From CAYMST01 sp964393115 (lineage in GTDB: Bacteria > Bacteroidota > Bacteroidia > Cytophagales > Cyclobacteriaceae), in NCBI GenBank assembly GCA_964393115.1, contig CAYMST010000034.1, positions 1 to 25,720 of the forward strand: a DNA stretch of 25,720 nt, in the 5' to 3' direction. A program made the translations under genes and the position numbers. Within the stretch, counting starts at the first letter, position 1, and the number at the start of each line of letters is the position of its first letter. Positions 1-7,906 of this stretch are shown in pieces. The notes below the pieces were generated by a model. That model did not search any database, was not told the origin of the DNA, and worked only from the letters and a program-made list of their open reading frames with translations.

Positions 1-726
1 AAAGGCTTGGTTTATGTAAAATGTAATGAAGATGGCTCGTATAAGTCCTCTGTTGATAAATTTTATAGCCAAGAAAACCTGAAAGGATGGGCAGAAAGGT
101 TTGCTGCCAAACCTGGTGACTTAATACTTATTCTAGCCGGTGAGAAAGGAAAAACGCAAAGTGCGCTAAATGTTTTAAGGCTTCATATGGGAGATGAACT
201 TGGTCTCCGAGATAAAAACACATTTGCTCCTTTGTGGGTTTTAGACTTCCCACTTTTAGAATGGGACGAAGAGACAGAACGTTACCATGCCATGCACCAC
301 CCGTTTACTTCGCCAAACAAGGACGATTTCTCTAAACTGGATTCAGCTCCTGGTGAGGTAAGAGCAAATGCCTACGATATGGTGATTAACGGCGTAGAAG
401 TAGGTGGCGGATCTATAAGAATTCATGATCGCCCAACTCAAGAAGTAATGTTCAAGCATCTTGGGTTCACTGAGGAAGAGGCCAAAGAACAGTTTGGTTT
501 CCTTATGGACGCCTTTGAGTACGGTGCTCCTCCACATGGTGGAATTGCCTTTGGGTTCGATAGGTTATGTGCTTTATTTGGCGGTTCAGATTCTATCCGT
601 GATTACATTGCCTTCCCTAAAAACACCTCTGGTAGAGATGTCATGATAGATTCTCCGTCGAAAGCGGACGAAAAGCAATTAGGAGAGTTATTTTTAGAAT
701 CAACGACTGCATTGGTCTCGGAATAA
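1..726 (+). CDS. aspS: Aspartate--tRNA ligase, C-terminal part (5' end outside window)
   Basis: Class II aminoacyl-tRNA synthetase that charges tRNA(Asp) with aspartate in the cytoplasm. The reading frame is open from base 1, so the TTG at 7 is not a start; the gene begins upstream of the window. About 241 residues are present out of the roughly 580-590 usual for bacterial AspRS. What is seen is the end of the catalytic domain: the HHPFTSP segment, GGGSIRIHD (the class II motif 2 to 3 region), then motif 3, GFDRLCALFGG, followed by SIRDYIAFPKNTSGRDVM, which is the diagnostic AspRS ending. The gene stops at 724-726 and faces ppa across a hairpin terminator. Family assignment is firm; nothing can be said of the N-terminal anticodon-binding domain. 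Confidence 0.97.
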   Translation, partial: KGLVYVKCNEDGSYKSSVDKFYSQENLKGWAERFAAKPGDLILILAGEKGKTQSALNVLRLHMGDELGLRDKNTFAPLWVLDFPLLEWDEETERYHAMHHPFTSPNKDDFSKLDSAPGEVRANAYDMVINGVEVGGGSIRIHDRPTQEVMFKHLGFTEEEAKEQFGFLMDAFEYGAPPHGGIAFGFDRLCALFGGSDSIRDYIAFPKNTSGRDVMIDSPSKADEKQLGELFLESTTALVSE

Positions 727-732
727 CCAAGC

Positions 733-768
733 ATATAATGCCCGCACATAATCGTGTGGGCATTATAT
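733..768. terminator. Hairpin terminator between convergent aspS and ppa
   Basis: An 11-bp stem pairs 733-743 with 758-768 (arms ATATAATGCCC and GGGCATTATAT), extended by a mismatch and three more pairs toward the loop. It lies directly between the aspS and ppa stop codons, so it can serve both strands. The T tract is interrupted, so its strength as an intrinsic terminator is uncertain. Confidence 0.65.
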
Positions 769-776
769 TTCTTGAT

Positions 777-1286
777 TTAGATCACGTGTCTACCGTTATC
801 TTCTTTGATGAATCGTTCTTGAGAATCTTTTATGGCCTCAAGAGCGGATACTTCATCTTCCCAGCCTTCTACACCAACTTTCTTCTTCTCCAGATCTTTA
901 TAAACTCTAAAAAAGTGCTCAATCTCACTTTTTAAGTGAGGATTTACGTCGTCTAGTTTCTTTAGTTTATTCCAAATAGGATCATTAACTGGTACGCAAA
1001 GTAATTTGGCATCTGGTCCTTTCTCATCATGCATTCTAAACAATCCTATAGGTCTTACCTCAATAAGACAACCCGGAAACGTCGGCTCAGAAACTAATAC
1101 CAATGCATCAAGAGGGTCGCCGTCAAGTGCAAGGGTTTCAGCTACGAAACCGTAATCCGCTGGATAGTGCATAGAAGAAAAGATCATTCTGTCGTATCTG
1201 ATTCTTTTCTTTTCAAAATCGTATTCATATTTGTTTCGCGTACCCTTAGGAATCTCCACGAGTACGTCAACCGTCAATTCACTCAT
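777..1286 (-). CDS. ppa: Inorganic pyrophosphatase, family I
   Basis: Soluble cytoplasmic enzyme that hydrolyses pyrophosphate to two phosphates with Mg2+, pulling biosynthetic reactions forward. The 169-residue product has the length and motif order of family I: an N-terminal IPKGTRNKYEYD, then HYPADYGFVAETLALDGDPLDALVL, in which DGDPLD carries the metal-binding aspartates, then the VRPIGLFRMHDEKGPDAKLL segment and a C-terminal helix with HFFRVYKDLE. I chose the ATG at 1284-1286; an upstream in-frame TTG would add only two residues. No Shine-Dalgarno sequence is evident, but A/T-rich leaders are normal in this phylum. A box TAGTTTCG at 1342-1335 on the - strand is one base off TAnnTTTG and could be its promoter. 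The gene stands alone, convergent with aspS. Confidence 0.96.
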   Translation of the reverse strand: MSELTVDVLVEIPKGTRNKYEYDFEKKRIRYDRMIFSSMHYPADYGFVAETLALDGDPLDALVLVSEPTFPGCLIEVRPIGLFRMHDEKGPDAKLLCVPVNDPIWNKLKKLDDVNPHLKSEIEHFFRVYKDLEKKKVGVEGWEDEVSALEAIKDSQERFIKEDNGRHVI

Positions 1287-1502
1287 TTTCAAATAGTTTT
1301 AAAATATTCTTATCCTTGGTGTAAATTATGGCGGCGAAACTACAGCTTTAATTTAGAATGTACTTAGAAAGAACCTGTTTCAGCGAAATATTTAACATCT
1401 ATTTAAAACTCAGCAAGGTTTTCGAGTGGTTTTATAGTGCTAGGCTCAGACATAGTGCTCAAAATCAGAAAAATATAATTCATTAATTTGTTTTGTAACA
1501 TC

Positions 1503-1531
1503 CTGATTTAAGATTTTTATGTATACATTTG
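1503..1531 (+). promoter_or_regulatory. Probable rpmE2 promoter with Bacteroidota -7 box
   Basis: TACATTTG at 1524-1531 is an exact match to the phylum -7 consensus TAnnTTTG. The best -33 element is CTG at 1503-1505, one base from TTG, with an 18-base spacer, within the usual 17-23. Transcription would start near 1538, about 30 bases before the rpmE2 start. Confidence 0.5.
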
Positions 1532-1568
1532 CAGACCTTTTTTGAGGGTAGGGTAAAACGTGTAAAAA

Positions 1569-1814
1569 ATGAAAAAAGGAATTCATCCAGATTATAGACC
1601 TGTAGTTTTTTTAGACACCACAAGTGACTATAAGTTTCTCACTAAGTCAACTATGACTTCAGATGAGACAATCAAGTGGGAAGACGGTAATGAATACCCG
1701 GTTATTAAAATAGAGGTTAGCTCAGCTTCTCATCCTTTTTATACTGGTAAGAAAATCTTCTTGGATACAGCAGGTAGAGTTGAGAAATTCAACAAGCGTT
1801 ACAAGAAAAAATAA
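1569..1814 (+). CDS. rpmE2: 50S ribosomal protein L31, type B
   Basis: Structural protein of the large ribosomal subunit (bL31) that helps bridge the subunits. The 81 residues begin MKKGIHPDYRPVVF and contain SHPFYTGKKIFLDTAGRVEKFNKRYKK, the typical ending of type B L31. It contains no cysteine at all, so the zinc-binding CxxC pair of type A L31 is absent. Type B is the longer, zinc-independent form; in many bacteria it backs up the zinc form, whereas in Bacteroidota it is often the main copy (family knowledge, not shown here). The gene is monocistronic, with its own promoter upstream and a strong terminator about 25 bases after the stop. Confidence 0.97.
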   Translation: MKKGIHPDYRPVVFLDTTSDYKFLTKSTMTSDETIKWEDGNEYPVIKIEVSSASHPFYTGKKIFLDTAGRVEKFNKRYKKK

Positions 1815-1837
1815 GAATTTGCTTAATTCAAAAATCG

Positions 1838-1877
1838 AAAGTCCTCAGGAAAAATATTTCTTGAGGACTTTTTTTTT
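1838..1877 (+). terminator. Intrinsic terminator after rpmE2
   Basis: A 10-bp stem pairs AAAGTCCTCA (1838-1847) with TGAGGACTTT (1862-1871), and the descending arm runs into a T tract to 1877. Classic intrinsic terminator shape, placed 24 bases after the rpmE2 stop. Confidence 0.9.
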
Positions 1878-1923
1878 AATATTTATGCCGAATTTAGGCA
1901 AGTAAGTATTCAGATGCATATAG

Positions 1924-1937
1924 CCCGCATATGCGGG
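1924..1937. repeat. 14-bp perfect palindrome before the GlmU-like gene
   Basis: CCCGCATATGCGGG is a perfect, loop-free palindrome, GC-rich in an AT-rich spacer, 48 bases before the start of the GlmU-like gene. It could be an operator, a weak hairpin in the leader, or part of a dispersed repeat. It is followed by only three T residues, so it is a poor terminator. Confidence 0.5.
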
Positions 1938-1984
1938 TTTGGCGCTAGTGGCTAAATTCCATAAACGTTAACAATCTACCACCC

Positions 1985-3187
1985 ATGAACATTGTCTTGA
2001 TTGACTTACCAGATCATTGGAATCAGCTTCTTCCTTTCACCTATACCAGGCCAATAAGTGAAATTAGAGTTGGCGTATTAAAAATTGCTGACAAATGGAG
2101 AAACAGAATCAATAGGGATGTGTCATATTCCACTGAGGAATATTTATCACATAAATTCCCTGAACTTGGTGGTGATGATATTTTGTACATTAATAGCACC
2201 ATTCTTCCAGATGATGCCATCCTTAGAAGGCTATTAACGTTGAAATCAGGTGATGTTTTGTATGGTGGTGAAGACTTTATAGCCGCTCGGTCTGACAAAC
2301 CGCTCAGTGAGGCCATCAAACGACAAAATTTCGAGGGGTTTACAAAAAAAGAATACTCCGCCAAGTATTCACATTTGACGTATCCAAGTGATATTTTTAG
2401 GCTTAACGGTGAAGAAATACGCGCGGACTTCGATCTAATCACTTTAGGTTGGGAAAGTGAGGAGATTACGGACCCACATACCATGGTATATGATGTTAAT
2501 CGGATTTTCGTAGAAGAAGGGGCACAAATACGAGCATCAGTCATAGATGCTACTACTGGACCTGTATACATAGGCAAAGACGCTACGGTAGAGCCCGGCT
2601 CTGTAATTCGCGGGCCATTCGCTCTTTTACCAAATGCCACCATTAATATTGGCACCAAGGTAAGAGGAGATACCACCGTAGGTCCTTATTGCAAGGTGGG
2701 TGGTGAAATATCAAACACGGTATTCTTTGGTTATGCGAACAAAGGACACGACGGGTTCATAGGTAATAGCGTTGTTGGTGAATGGTGCAATTTTGGTGCG
2801 GGTACCAATGTGTCTAACCTCAAAAACAATTATACTCAGGTAAAAGTCTGGGATTACCCTAAAAAAGGGTTCCGTAAAACGGATCTAACATTTCATGGAC
2901 TGCTGATGGCTGATCACGCCAAGTGCGGCATCAACTCCATGTTCAACACAGCAACTACAGTGGGGGTAGGGGCAAATATATTTGGGGCCGGGTACCCAAG
3001 AACTTTTATTCCTTCTTTTTCATGGGGTGGAGCTTCTGGGTACAGCACGTTTAATCTAGAAAAATTCTACGAAATGACAGAATTAGTCATGCAAAGAAGA
3101 AAACGATCCCTCAATACTGTTGATATGGACATTTTGAAACATATCTTTGAATCCACTGAAAATTATAGAACGTGGGATAAAAAGTAA
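1985..3187 (+). CDS. GlmU-like sugar-1-phosphate nucleotidyltransferase/acyltransferase family protein
   Basis: Resembles the Bacteroidota alternative GlmU family, thought to supply UDP-N-acetylglucosamine for peptidoglycan and lipopolysaccharide. The N-terminal part (residues about 1-170) opens with IVLIDLP and then NQLLPFTYTRPISEIRVG. It lacks the glycine-rich G-x-G-x-R-M loop of classical GlmU. From about residue 185 there is a left-handed beta-helix of hexapeptide repeats (VYIGKDATVEPGSVIRG, then VRGDTTVGPYCKVGGEI), followed by an acyltransferase-like HDGFIGNSVVGEWCNFGAGT segment. Length is 400 residues. It is the first gene of a tight run: holB starts 3 bases after its stop, then hemC follows. 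The bifunctional activity is inferred from family resemblance and has not been shown here; the substrate could be another sugar phosphate. Confidence 0.85.
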   Translation: MNIVLIDLPDHWNQLLPFTYTRPISEIRVGVLKIADKWRNRINRDVSYSTEEYLSHKFPELGGDDILYINSTILPDDAILRRLLTLKSGDVLYGGEDFIAARSDKPLSEAIKRQNFEGFTKKEYSAKYSHLTYPSDIFRLNGEEIRADFDLITLGWESEEITDPHTMVYDVNRIFVEEGAQIRASVIDATTGPVYIGKDATVEPGSVIRGPFALLPNATINIGTKVRGDTTVGPYCKVGGEISNTVFFGYANKGHDGFIGNSVVGEWCNFGAGTNVSNLKNNYTQVKVWDYPKKGFRKTDLTFHGLLMADHAKCGINSMFNTATTVGVGANIFGAGYPRTFIPSFSWGGASGYSTFNLEKFYEMTELVMQRRKRSLNTVDMDILKHIFESTENYRTWDKK

Positions 3188-3190
3188 TCC

Positions 3191-4300
3191 ATGAGATTCG
3201 CTGAAATACCAGGGCTGCAAGAAGAAAAAAGCCTACTTATCAACGCTGTCAAAAATAACCATGTGGCTCATGCCCAATTGTTTTTTGGAGCAGAAGGCAC
3301 TGGTAATTTAGCACTAGCTTTAGCATTTATATCGTACTTAAACTGTCTAAATCGACAAGAACGTGACTCTTGTGGGGAGTGCAGCAACTGTACTAAAATC
3401 GATAAGCTAGTTCATCCTGACATAAATTTTGTCTTTCCAGTGGTCTCGACCAAAAAATTCTCTGGAAAAGATGCCGTTAGTTCTAATCACCTTCCAAGCT
3501 GGCGTGAACAGATCTTATCCAATCCATACACATCATTAAACGATTGGTATGAGAAACTAGATGCCGAAAACAAGCAAGGTAATATCTCAAAAGAAGAAAG
3601 CCGTCATATTGTTAAGGCCTTGTCGCTTAAGGCTTTCGAAGCGGAATATAAGGTTATGCTAATTTGGCTACCGGAGCTAATGCACGTGACAGCAGCGAAT
3701 GGTATCTTGAAGATCCTTGAAGAGCCACCTAACAAAACCATCTTCTTACTAGTATCAAATGACTACGAGAAGCTTCTATCTACCATCCTATCGAGGACAC
3801 AGCTTTTTAAAATCAAACCGTTTTTAGATGATGAGCTAACTACCATTCTGTCTGGCTTGAATATGACCCATAGTGATCATGGGCAAGCTATTCGTCTAGC
3901 TTCAGGAAGTGTAAGCAAGGCTATTCAAATTATTCAGAATAAGGAACACGAAAGCGAAGCTAATTTCATCAATTGGATGCGTTCTTGTTGGAAAAATGAC
4001 TTCTCGCACTTGGTTGCTTTAGCGGATGAATTTGCGGGAAGCAGTAAAGTCAAACAAAAGTCTCTTCTAAATCAAGGTCTTAACGTCTTACAAAGTGGTT
4101 TAAAAACAGTATTTGGGGGCAACGATGACGAATCGGAATTAAGCTTCGCGGATAAATTTGTGAAAGCGCTCAACCTTAACAGCATGGAGCAAATTTCTCA
4201 AGCACTTAATGAAGCGTTATACCATCTAGAAAGAAATGCCAATCCTAAGATTCTCTTTCTCAGTCTATCTATGGATATTGGTTCACTATTGAAATCATAA
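3191..4300 (+). CDS. holB: DNA polymerase III subunit delta' (clamp loader)
   Basis: The delta-prime subunit of the clamp loader that places the beta clamp on DNA. It is an AAA+ fold of 369 residues. The P-loop region reads GAEGTGNLAL (residues about 28-37), lacking the GK[ST] that binds ATP, as expected for the non-ATPase delta-prime subunit. A zinc module of four cysteines is present at C52, C61, C64 and C67, with spacing matching E. coli HolB. The sensor region contains LKILEEPPNKTIFLLVSND, then LSTILSRTQLFKIKP, typical of DnaX/HolB proteins. The SRC motif of the family is SRT here, which is usual for delta-prime in many phyla. The ATG lies 3 bases after the preceding stop, so translation is probably coupled to the GlmU-like gene. 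Confidence 0.94.
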   Translation: MRFAEIPGLQEEKSLLINAVKNNHVAHAQLFFGAEGTGNLALALAFISYLNCLNRQERDSCGECSNCTKIDKLVHPDINFVFPVVSTKKFSGKDAVSSNHLPSWREQILSNPYTSLNDWYEKLDAENKQGNISKEESRHIVKALSLKAFEAEYKVMLIWLPELMHVTAANGILKILEEPPNKTIFLLVSNDYEKLLSTILSRTQLFKIKPFLDDELTTILSGLNMTHSDHGQAIRLASGSVSKAIQIIQNKEHESEANFINWMRSCWKNDFSHLVALADEFAGSSKVKQKSLLNQGLNVLQSGLKTVFGGNDDESELSFADKFVKALNLNSMEQISQALNEALYHLERNANPKILFLSLSMDIGSLLKS

Positions 4301-4305
4301 ATACA

Positions 4306-5223
4306 TTGGCAAAAAAGATAAAAATAGGTACACGAAATAGTAAGCTCGCTCTTTGGCAAGCGGAACACGTAAGTGATGTACTAAGTCAACATGGGTTCGA
4401 CACCGAAATTATAGCTATTGAAACCAAAGGGGATAAGGTTCTCAACGTATCCATTTCCAAAATTGGCAGTAAAGGGGTTTTTACCGAAGAGCTTGAGGAA
4501 ATGCTGCGTGATGGATCCGTGAGTATAGCGGTACACAGTGCTAAAGACGTGCAATCAAGCCTACAAGAAGGCTTCGAACTCATCGCCTTTAGCCAACGTG
4601 AAACACCTACCGATGTATTAGTTTCACGAGAAAAAATAGACCTAAACACCAAGGTTAGAATAGGTACTTCTTCAACACGCCGACGAGGATTATTGCGTCA
4701 TTACTATCCACAGTTGGAACTTGTGGACATGCGAGGAAATTTACAAACGAGAATCGCCAAAATGGATGACGGGAAGTGTGATGCCCTGCTCTTGGCCTAT
4801 GCTGGTGTTCACAGAATGGGATATGATGAGCTTATCACACACCACTTAGACATCAAGACATTCACCCCTCCTGTCGGACAAGGTGCCTTGGCCATTGAAT
4901 GTCATCAAGGCCTCGATTCGAAACTGAAAGCAGCTGTAAGAGACCTGCTTAATGATAGTCATACCGAAAAGTGTTTATTGACAGAAAGAGCATTCTTAAA
5001 AACACTTGAAGGAGGATGTAGTATTCCTTCTTTTGGGCATGCTACTTTTGAAAACGGAGAAGTTATCTTCAATTGTGGTCTTGTCAGCCTTGACGGTTCA
5101 AAAATCGTAAGGAAGACCATGAGAGGCAGTAGTCCAGAAGAGGTAGGAGTAGCAGGAGCAAAAGAATTGCTGAAAGATGGCGGTGACGAAATACTAAAAA
5201 AGATAAAAGAAGAGTTAGTATAA
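4306..5223 (+). CDS. hemC: Hydroxymethylbilane synthase (porphobilinogen deaminase)
   Basis: Polymerises four porphobilinogen units into hydroxymethylbilane in heme and siroheme synthesis. The product begins with KIKIGTRNSKLALWQAEHV, then IETKGD and GVFTEELEEML, then the RIGTSSTRRRGLL and MRGNLQTRIAKMD arginine-rich segments that hold the growing chain. The dipyrromethane cofactor cysteine is C238 in LEGGCSIP. Length 305 is normal. The only suitable start is a TTG at 4306-4308, five bases after the holB stop; the sequence starting there (AKKIKIGTR) aligns with the family N-terminus and no in-frame ATG lies nearby. No hemD or hemE follows. Weak initiation at TTG with close spacing suggests coupling to holB. 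Confidence 0.96.
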   Translation: MAKKIKIGTRNSKLALWQAEHVSDVLSQHGFDTEIIAIETKGDKVLNVSISKIGSKGVFTEELEEMLRDGSVSIAVHSAKDVQSSLQEGFELIAFSQRETPTDVLVSREKIDLNTKVRIGTSSTRRRGLLRHYYPQLELVDMRGNLQTRIAKMDDGKCDALLLAYAGVHRMGYDELITHHLDIKTFTPPVGQGALAIECHQGLDSKLKAAVRDLLNDSHTEKCLLTERAFLKTLEGGCSIPSFGHATFENGEVIFNCGLVSLDGSKIVRKTMRGSSPEEVGVAGAKELLKDGGDEILKKIKEELV

Positions 5224-5303
5224 ATCTTAGGAAATGTTGAGACCTAGTAGAATAATCAGATATCAAATCACTTCTAAACTAGGCTTTATTTAAATTGAAA
5301 TCA

Positions 5304-6236
5304 ATGAAAAAAATATTAGCAGTTCTAGCGCTTTGCACAGTTTTTGCATGTTCTGGAGATAAGAAAAGCACAGCAGAAGATGCTCCTAAAGATGAGCATG
5401 TAAAAGAATTGATGGCCTTTCTTAAAGACAAGAAAAAAGATTATCTCATCACCATAACCACGGATATGGGGGTTATGCAAGGCATCTTGTTTGATCAAAC
5501 CCCTAAGCATAAAGAGAACTTTATCAAACTAGCGCAAGAAGGTTTTTTTGACAGCACCAATTTTCACCGGGTTATAAAAGACTTTATGATTCAAGGGGGT
5601 GATCCTAATTCTAAGGATGACGACCCATCTAATGATGGCCGAGGTGGGCCAGGATATACAGTAGACGCAGAATTTCGGGATAATCTATATCACGTGAAGG
5701 GAGCATTGTCGGCAGCCAGGCAAGGTGATGCGTCAAACCCTCAAAAGCGATCATCAGGTAGTCAATTTTATATTGTACAGGGTACCACAATGTCAGAAAG
5801 TGAGATCACTTCTTTCGAAGAAAACATCAATGGGCAGCTCAAACAACGGATATTCAATGAAATGATGCAGGAGGACGAGTATGCCAGCTATCGCGAGCGA
5901 TTAATGGAGTATAGAACTTCAGGAGACCAACAGGGCTACTTAAACGTCATTAATGAACTACAGCCGATCATCGAAAAGCGTGGTGGTGAAGAATATTTCA
6001 AGTTCCCCGAAGACCAAATCCAGGCCTATCAAAATGTAGGCGGCACCCCACATTTGGATAGAAATTACACTGTCTTTGGACTTATTGTCAAAGGCATTGA
6101 TGTATTGGACAAAATAGCGGCTGTGCCTGTGGGTGGACCACAGAGAAGCACTCCTGAAGATGAGGTGAAGATGACTATTACGGCTGAAGAGGTAAAAGTG
6201 AAGAAAATCTTGAAACTTCTTGAGATAGAGCTTTAA
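5304..6236 (+). CDS. Cyclophilin-type peptidyl-prolyl cis-trans isomerase, lipoprotein
   Basis: Catalyses cis-trans isomerisation of X-Pro bonds during folding of exported proteins. The N-terminus MKKILAVLALCTVFAC is a lipoprotein signal with a VFAC lipobox (acylated Cys16 from the chosen ATG), which places the protein in the periplasm or outer membrane. The cyclophilin core is clear: HKENFIKLAQEGFFDSTNFHRVIKDFMIQGGDP, later GALSAARQ and GSQFYIVQG. Between GSQFYIVQG and the final strand there is an insertion of about 90 charged residues (EENINGQLKQRI... to ...EDQIQAY) before YTVFGLIVKGIDVLDKIA. This long insertion occurs in many Bacteroidota cyclophilins. The ATG at 5304 was preferred to the TTG at 5295 because it gives the canonical signal peptide. 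The gene is 80 bases after hemC and may be cotranscribed or separate. Confidence 0.93.
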   Translation: MKKILAVLALCTVFACSGDKKSTAEDAPKDEHVKELMAFLKDKKKDYLITITTDMGVMQGILFDQTPKHKENFIKLAQEGFFDSTNFHRVIKDFMIQGGDPNSKDDDPSNDGRGGPGYTVDAEFRDNLYHVKGALSAARQGDASNPQKRSSGSQFYIVQGTTMSESEITSFEENINGQLKQRIFNEMMQEDEYASYRERLMEYRTSGDQQGYLNVINELQPIIEKRGGEEYFKFPEDQIQAYQNVGGTPHLDRNYTVFGLIVKGIDVLDKIAAVPVGGPQRSTPEDEVKMTITAEEVKVKKILKLLEIEL

Positions 6237-6346
6237 AACTCAGAGTATATAAAGTCTCTTTAAAAGCTGATTTAAAATCTAGTAATATACCGTTCGAGCC
6301 AACTCCTCTGTGTAATTATTTTATGGATTCCATATAAACTCAAACT

Positions 6347-7273
6347 ATGAAAAAAGTACTCATCACCGGAGCCAATGGGTTATTGGGGCAAAAACTTGTA
6401 GAGCTGTATCTAGAGAACAAATCAGATTTTGAACTGATTGCTTCGGGTAAAGGCTCCAATAGGAACCCTACCAACAAACAAAATCAGTACACTTATGCCG
6501 AAATGGATATCACCGACGGCACGAATGTACTTTCCGTATTTCAGCAGTATAAACCTGATGCCGTTATCCACACTGCGGCTATGACGAATGTCGATGAATG
6601 TGAAAAAAACCAGAAAGGCTGTTGGAAACTAAATGTTGAAGCCACTCAAAATATTATTAATGCTTGCAAAAAGGGTGGAACTTATCTACTTCACTTATCC
6701 ACGGATTTTATTTTTGACGGTAAAAATGGACCTTACTCAGAGGAAGACGAAGCGATTCCGATCAGCTACTATGGTGAGTCTAAGCTAGAGGCAGAGAAAC
6801 TTGTTGTCAGCAGCGAGTTAAACTGGGGCATCGCCCGCACCGTGCTGGTTTACGGAATAACTCCAGCTATGAGTCGATCGAATATTATTCTATGGGTCAA
6901 AAAGAGTATAGAGGAAAAGAAACAAATCTACGTCGTGAACGACCAATGGCGTACCCCAACACTGGCTGAAGACTTAGCAATGGGGTGTTTCTTGATGGTA
7001 AAGCAAAAAGCTTCTGGGATTTATAATATTTCTGGTGATGAGCTCATGAATCCTTACGAAATGGCACTTGCTACCGCTGATTATTTCGACTTAGACAAAA
7101 GCTTCATCACAGAGACAGATGGTTCGCGGTTTAGTCAGCCAGCGAAAAGACCTCCTAAAACTGGTTTTAATATCGAAAAGGCAAAAAACGATCTTGGGTA
7201 TCAACCCAGGTCCTTTAATGAAGGGATTGAAATGCTTGCCGGCCAAATGAGTTTATTTACACCAACGAGTTAG
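6347..7273 (+). CDS. NAD(P)-dependent sugar-nucleotide reductase, RmlD-like (extended SDR)
   Basis: Extended short-chain dehydrogenase related to dTDP-4-dehydrorhamnose reductase. The Rossmann loop is TGANGLLGQ (residues 7-15), followed by a long first strand-helix unit. AAMTNVDECEKN (near residue 77) and the catalytic Y142-x-x-x-K146 in YYGESKLEAEK are RmlD family marks, as is the later QWRTPTLAEDLA segment. Length 308 is close to the RmlD average of 290-300. No other rhamnose genes (rmlA, rmlB, rmlC) sit nearby, so the true substrate may differ; similar proteins act on other sugar nucleotides. The next gene starts 5 bases after the stop, suggesting an operon with the 200-residue protein and the glycosyltransferase. 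Confidence 0.85.
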   Translation: MKKVLITGANGLLGQKLVELYLENKSDFELIASGKGSNRNPTNKQNQYTYAEMDITDGTNVLSVFQQYKPDAVIHTAAMTNVDECEKNQKGCWKLNVEATQNIINACKKGGTYLLHLSTDFIFDGKNGPYSEEDEAIPISYYGESKLEAEKLVVSSELNWGIARTVLVYGITPAMSRSNIILWVKKSIEEKKQIYVVNDQWRTPTLAEDLAMGCFLMVKQKASGIYNISGDELMNPYEMALATADYFDLDKSFITETDGSRFSQPAKRPPKTGFNIEKAKNDLGYQPRSFNEGIEMLAGQMSLFTPTS

Positions 7274-7278
7274 TGTAA

Positions 7279-7881
7279 ATGTCCAGTCACCATTTTGTCC
7301 GTGATGGTCAGGAGCCTCATTTATTAGTAGAGCATTACAGCGCTGAGGTTTTGACAATTATTGAAGGGCTTCTAGAGTGGTCACCAACTTTGATTGTCAC
7401 AGAGCAATGCTTAGAAGCTTTTTTAACATCAGGAATCAAGGTCGATTGCATCGTTGCTACCGTTAAAAGGAAGGATTACTTCATCAAAAATTATGAATAT
7501 CTCCTTCCTTTTCAGGTTATCGATCAACACGAGCTAGAAATCAAGCTCACTGGCGCTGATGCGAACGTGATCGTAAACTCAGAACAACATGTCTACGAGC
7601 TATATGAAGCACATCGGAACACAAAGCTCTGCTTTTACACTTCTCAACAAAAGTTCTTCTGCCCGAACCAACTCGTTTTTGAAAAGTGGATCAGTGCTGG
7701 ACAATCCTTGTTTATACATAATATGGGGCCTACGTTAACTGTACATATATCTGCTGGTGAAAATCATAAGTCCTATAATTTGGAGCAACATCAAAAAACA
7801 GCGTTTACTGCAAACGATGACATTATCGCGAAGATTGATTTTTCCCATACCGATATTTTATTGTCACAACCATTGAATTGA
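7279..7881 (+). CDS. Conserved-looking protein of unknown function (weak thiamine pyrophosphokinase resemblance)
   Basis: Not confidently recognised. The 200-residue product begins MSSHHFVRDGQEPHLLVE and continues LLEWSPTLIVTEQCLEAF, then GIKVDCIVA. It has no signal peptide, no obvious membrane span and a mixed alpha/beta composition. The opening and the GIKVDCIVA segment recall proteins labelled thiamine pyrophosphokinase in related Bacteroidota, where a similar position holds the PD-x-I-x-G-D-x-D-S motif. Here that motif is not complete: there is no GDFDS. The second half, with FEKWISAGQSLFIHN and a C-terminal domain, could be a beta-sandwich like the TPK vitamin-binding domain. It lies 5 bases after the reductase gene and 25 before the GT39 gene, so it is likely cotranscribed. 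Coding status is well supported by codon use and spacing; function is open. Confidence 0.75.
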   Translation: MSSHHFVRDGQEPHLLVEHYSAEVLTIIEGLLEWSPTLIVTEQCLEAFLTSGIKVDCIVATVKRKDYFIKNYEYLLPFQVIDQHELEIKLTGADANVIVNSEQHVYELYEAHRNTKLCFYTSQQKFFCPNQLVFEKWISAGQSLFIHNMGPTLTVHISAGENHKSYNLEQHQKTAFTANDDIIAKIDFSHTDILLSQPLN

Positions 7882-7906
7882 CTTTGCCGGATATCATATT
7901 TGCCAT

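Noticed and set aside
7..9. TTG as start of an aspS-like protein
   Set aside because: The AspRS frame continues upstream of it to base 1; most of the enzyme is outside the window.
2041..2676. Open frame of 211 codons on the - strand
   Set aside because: Lies wholly inside the GlmU-like gene in antisense; composition is serine-rich with no motif, a shadow of the real gene.
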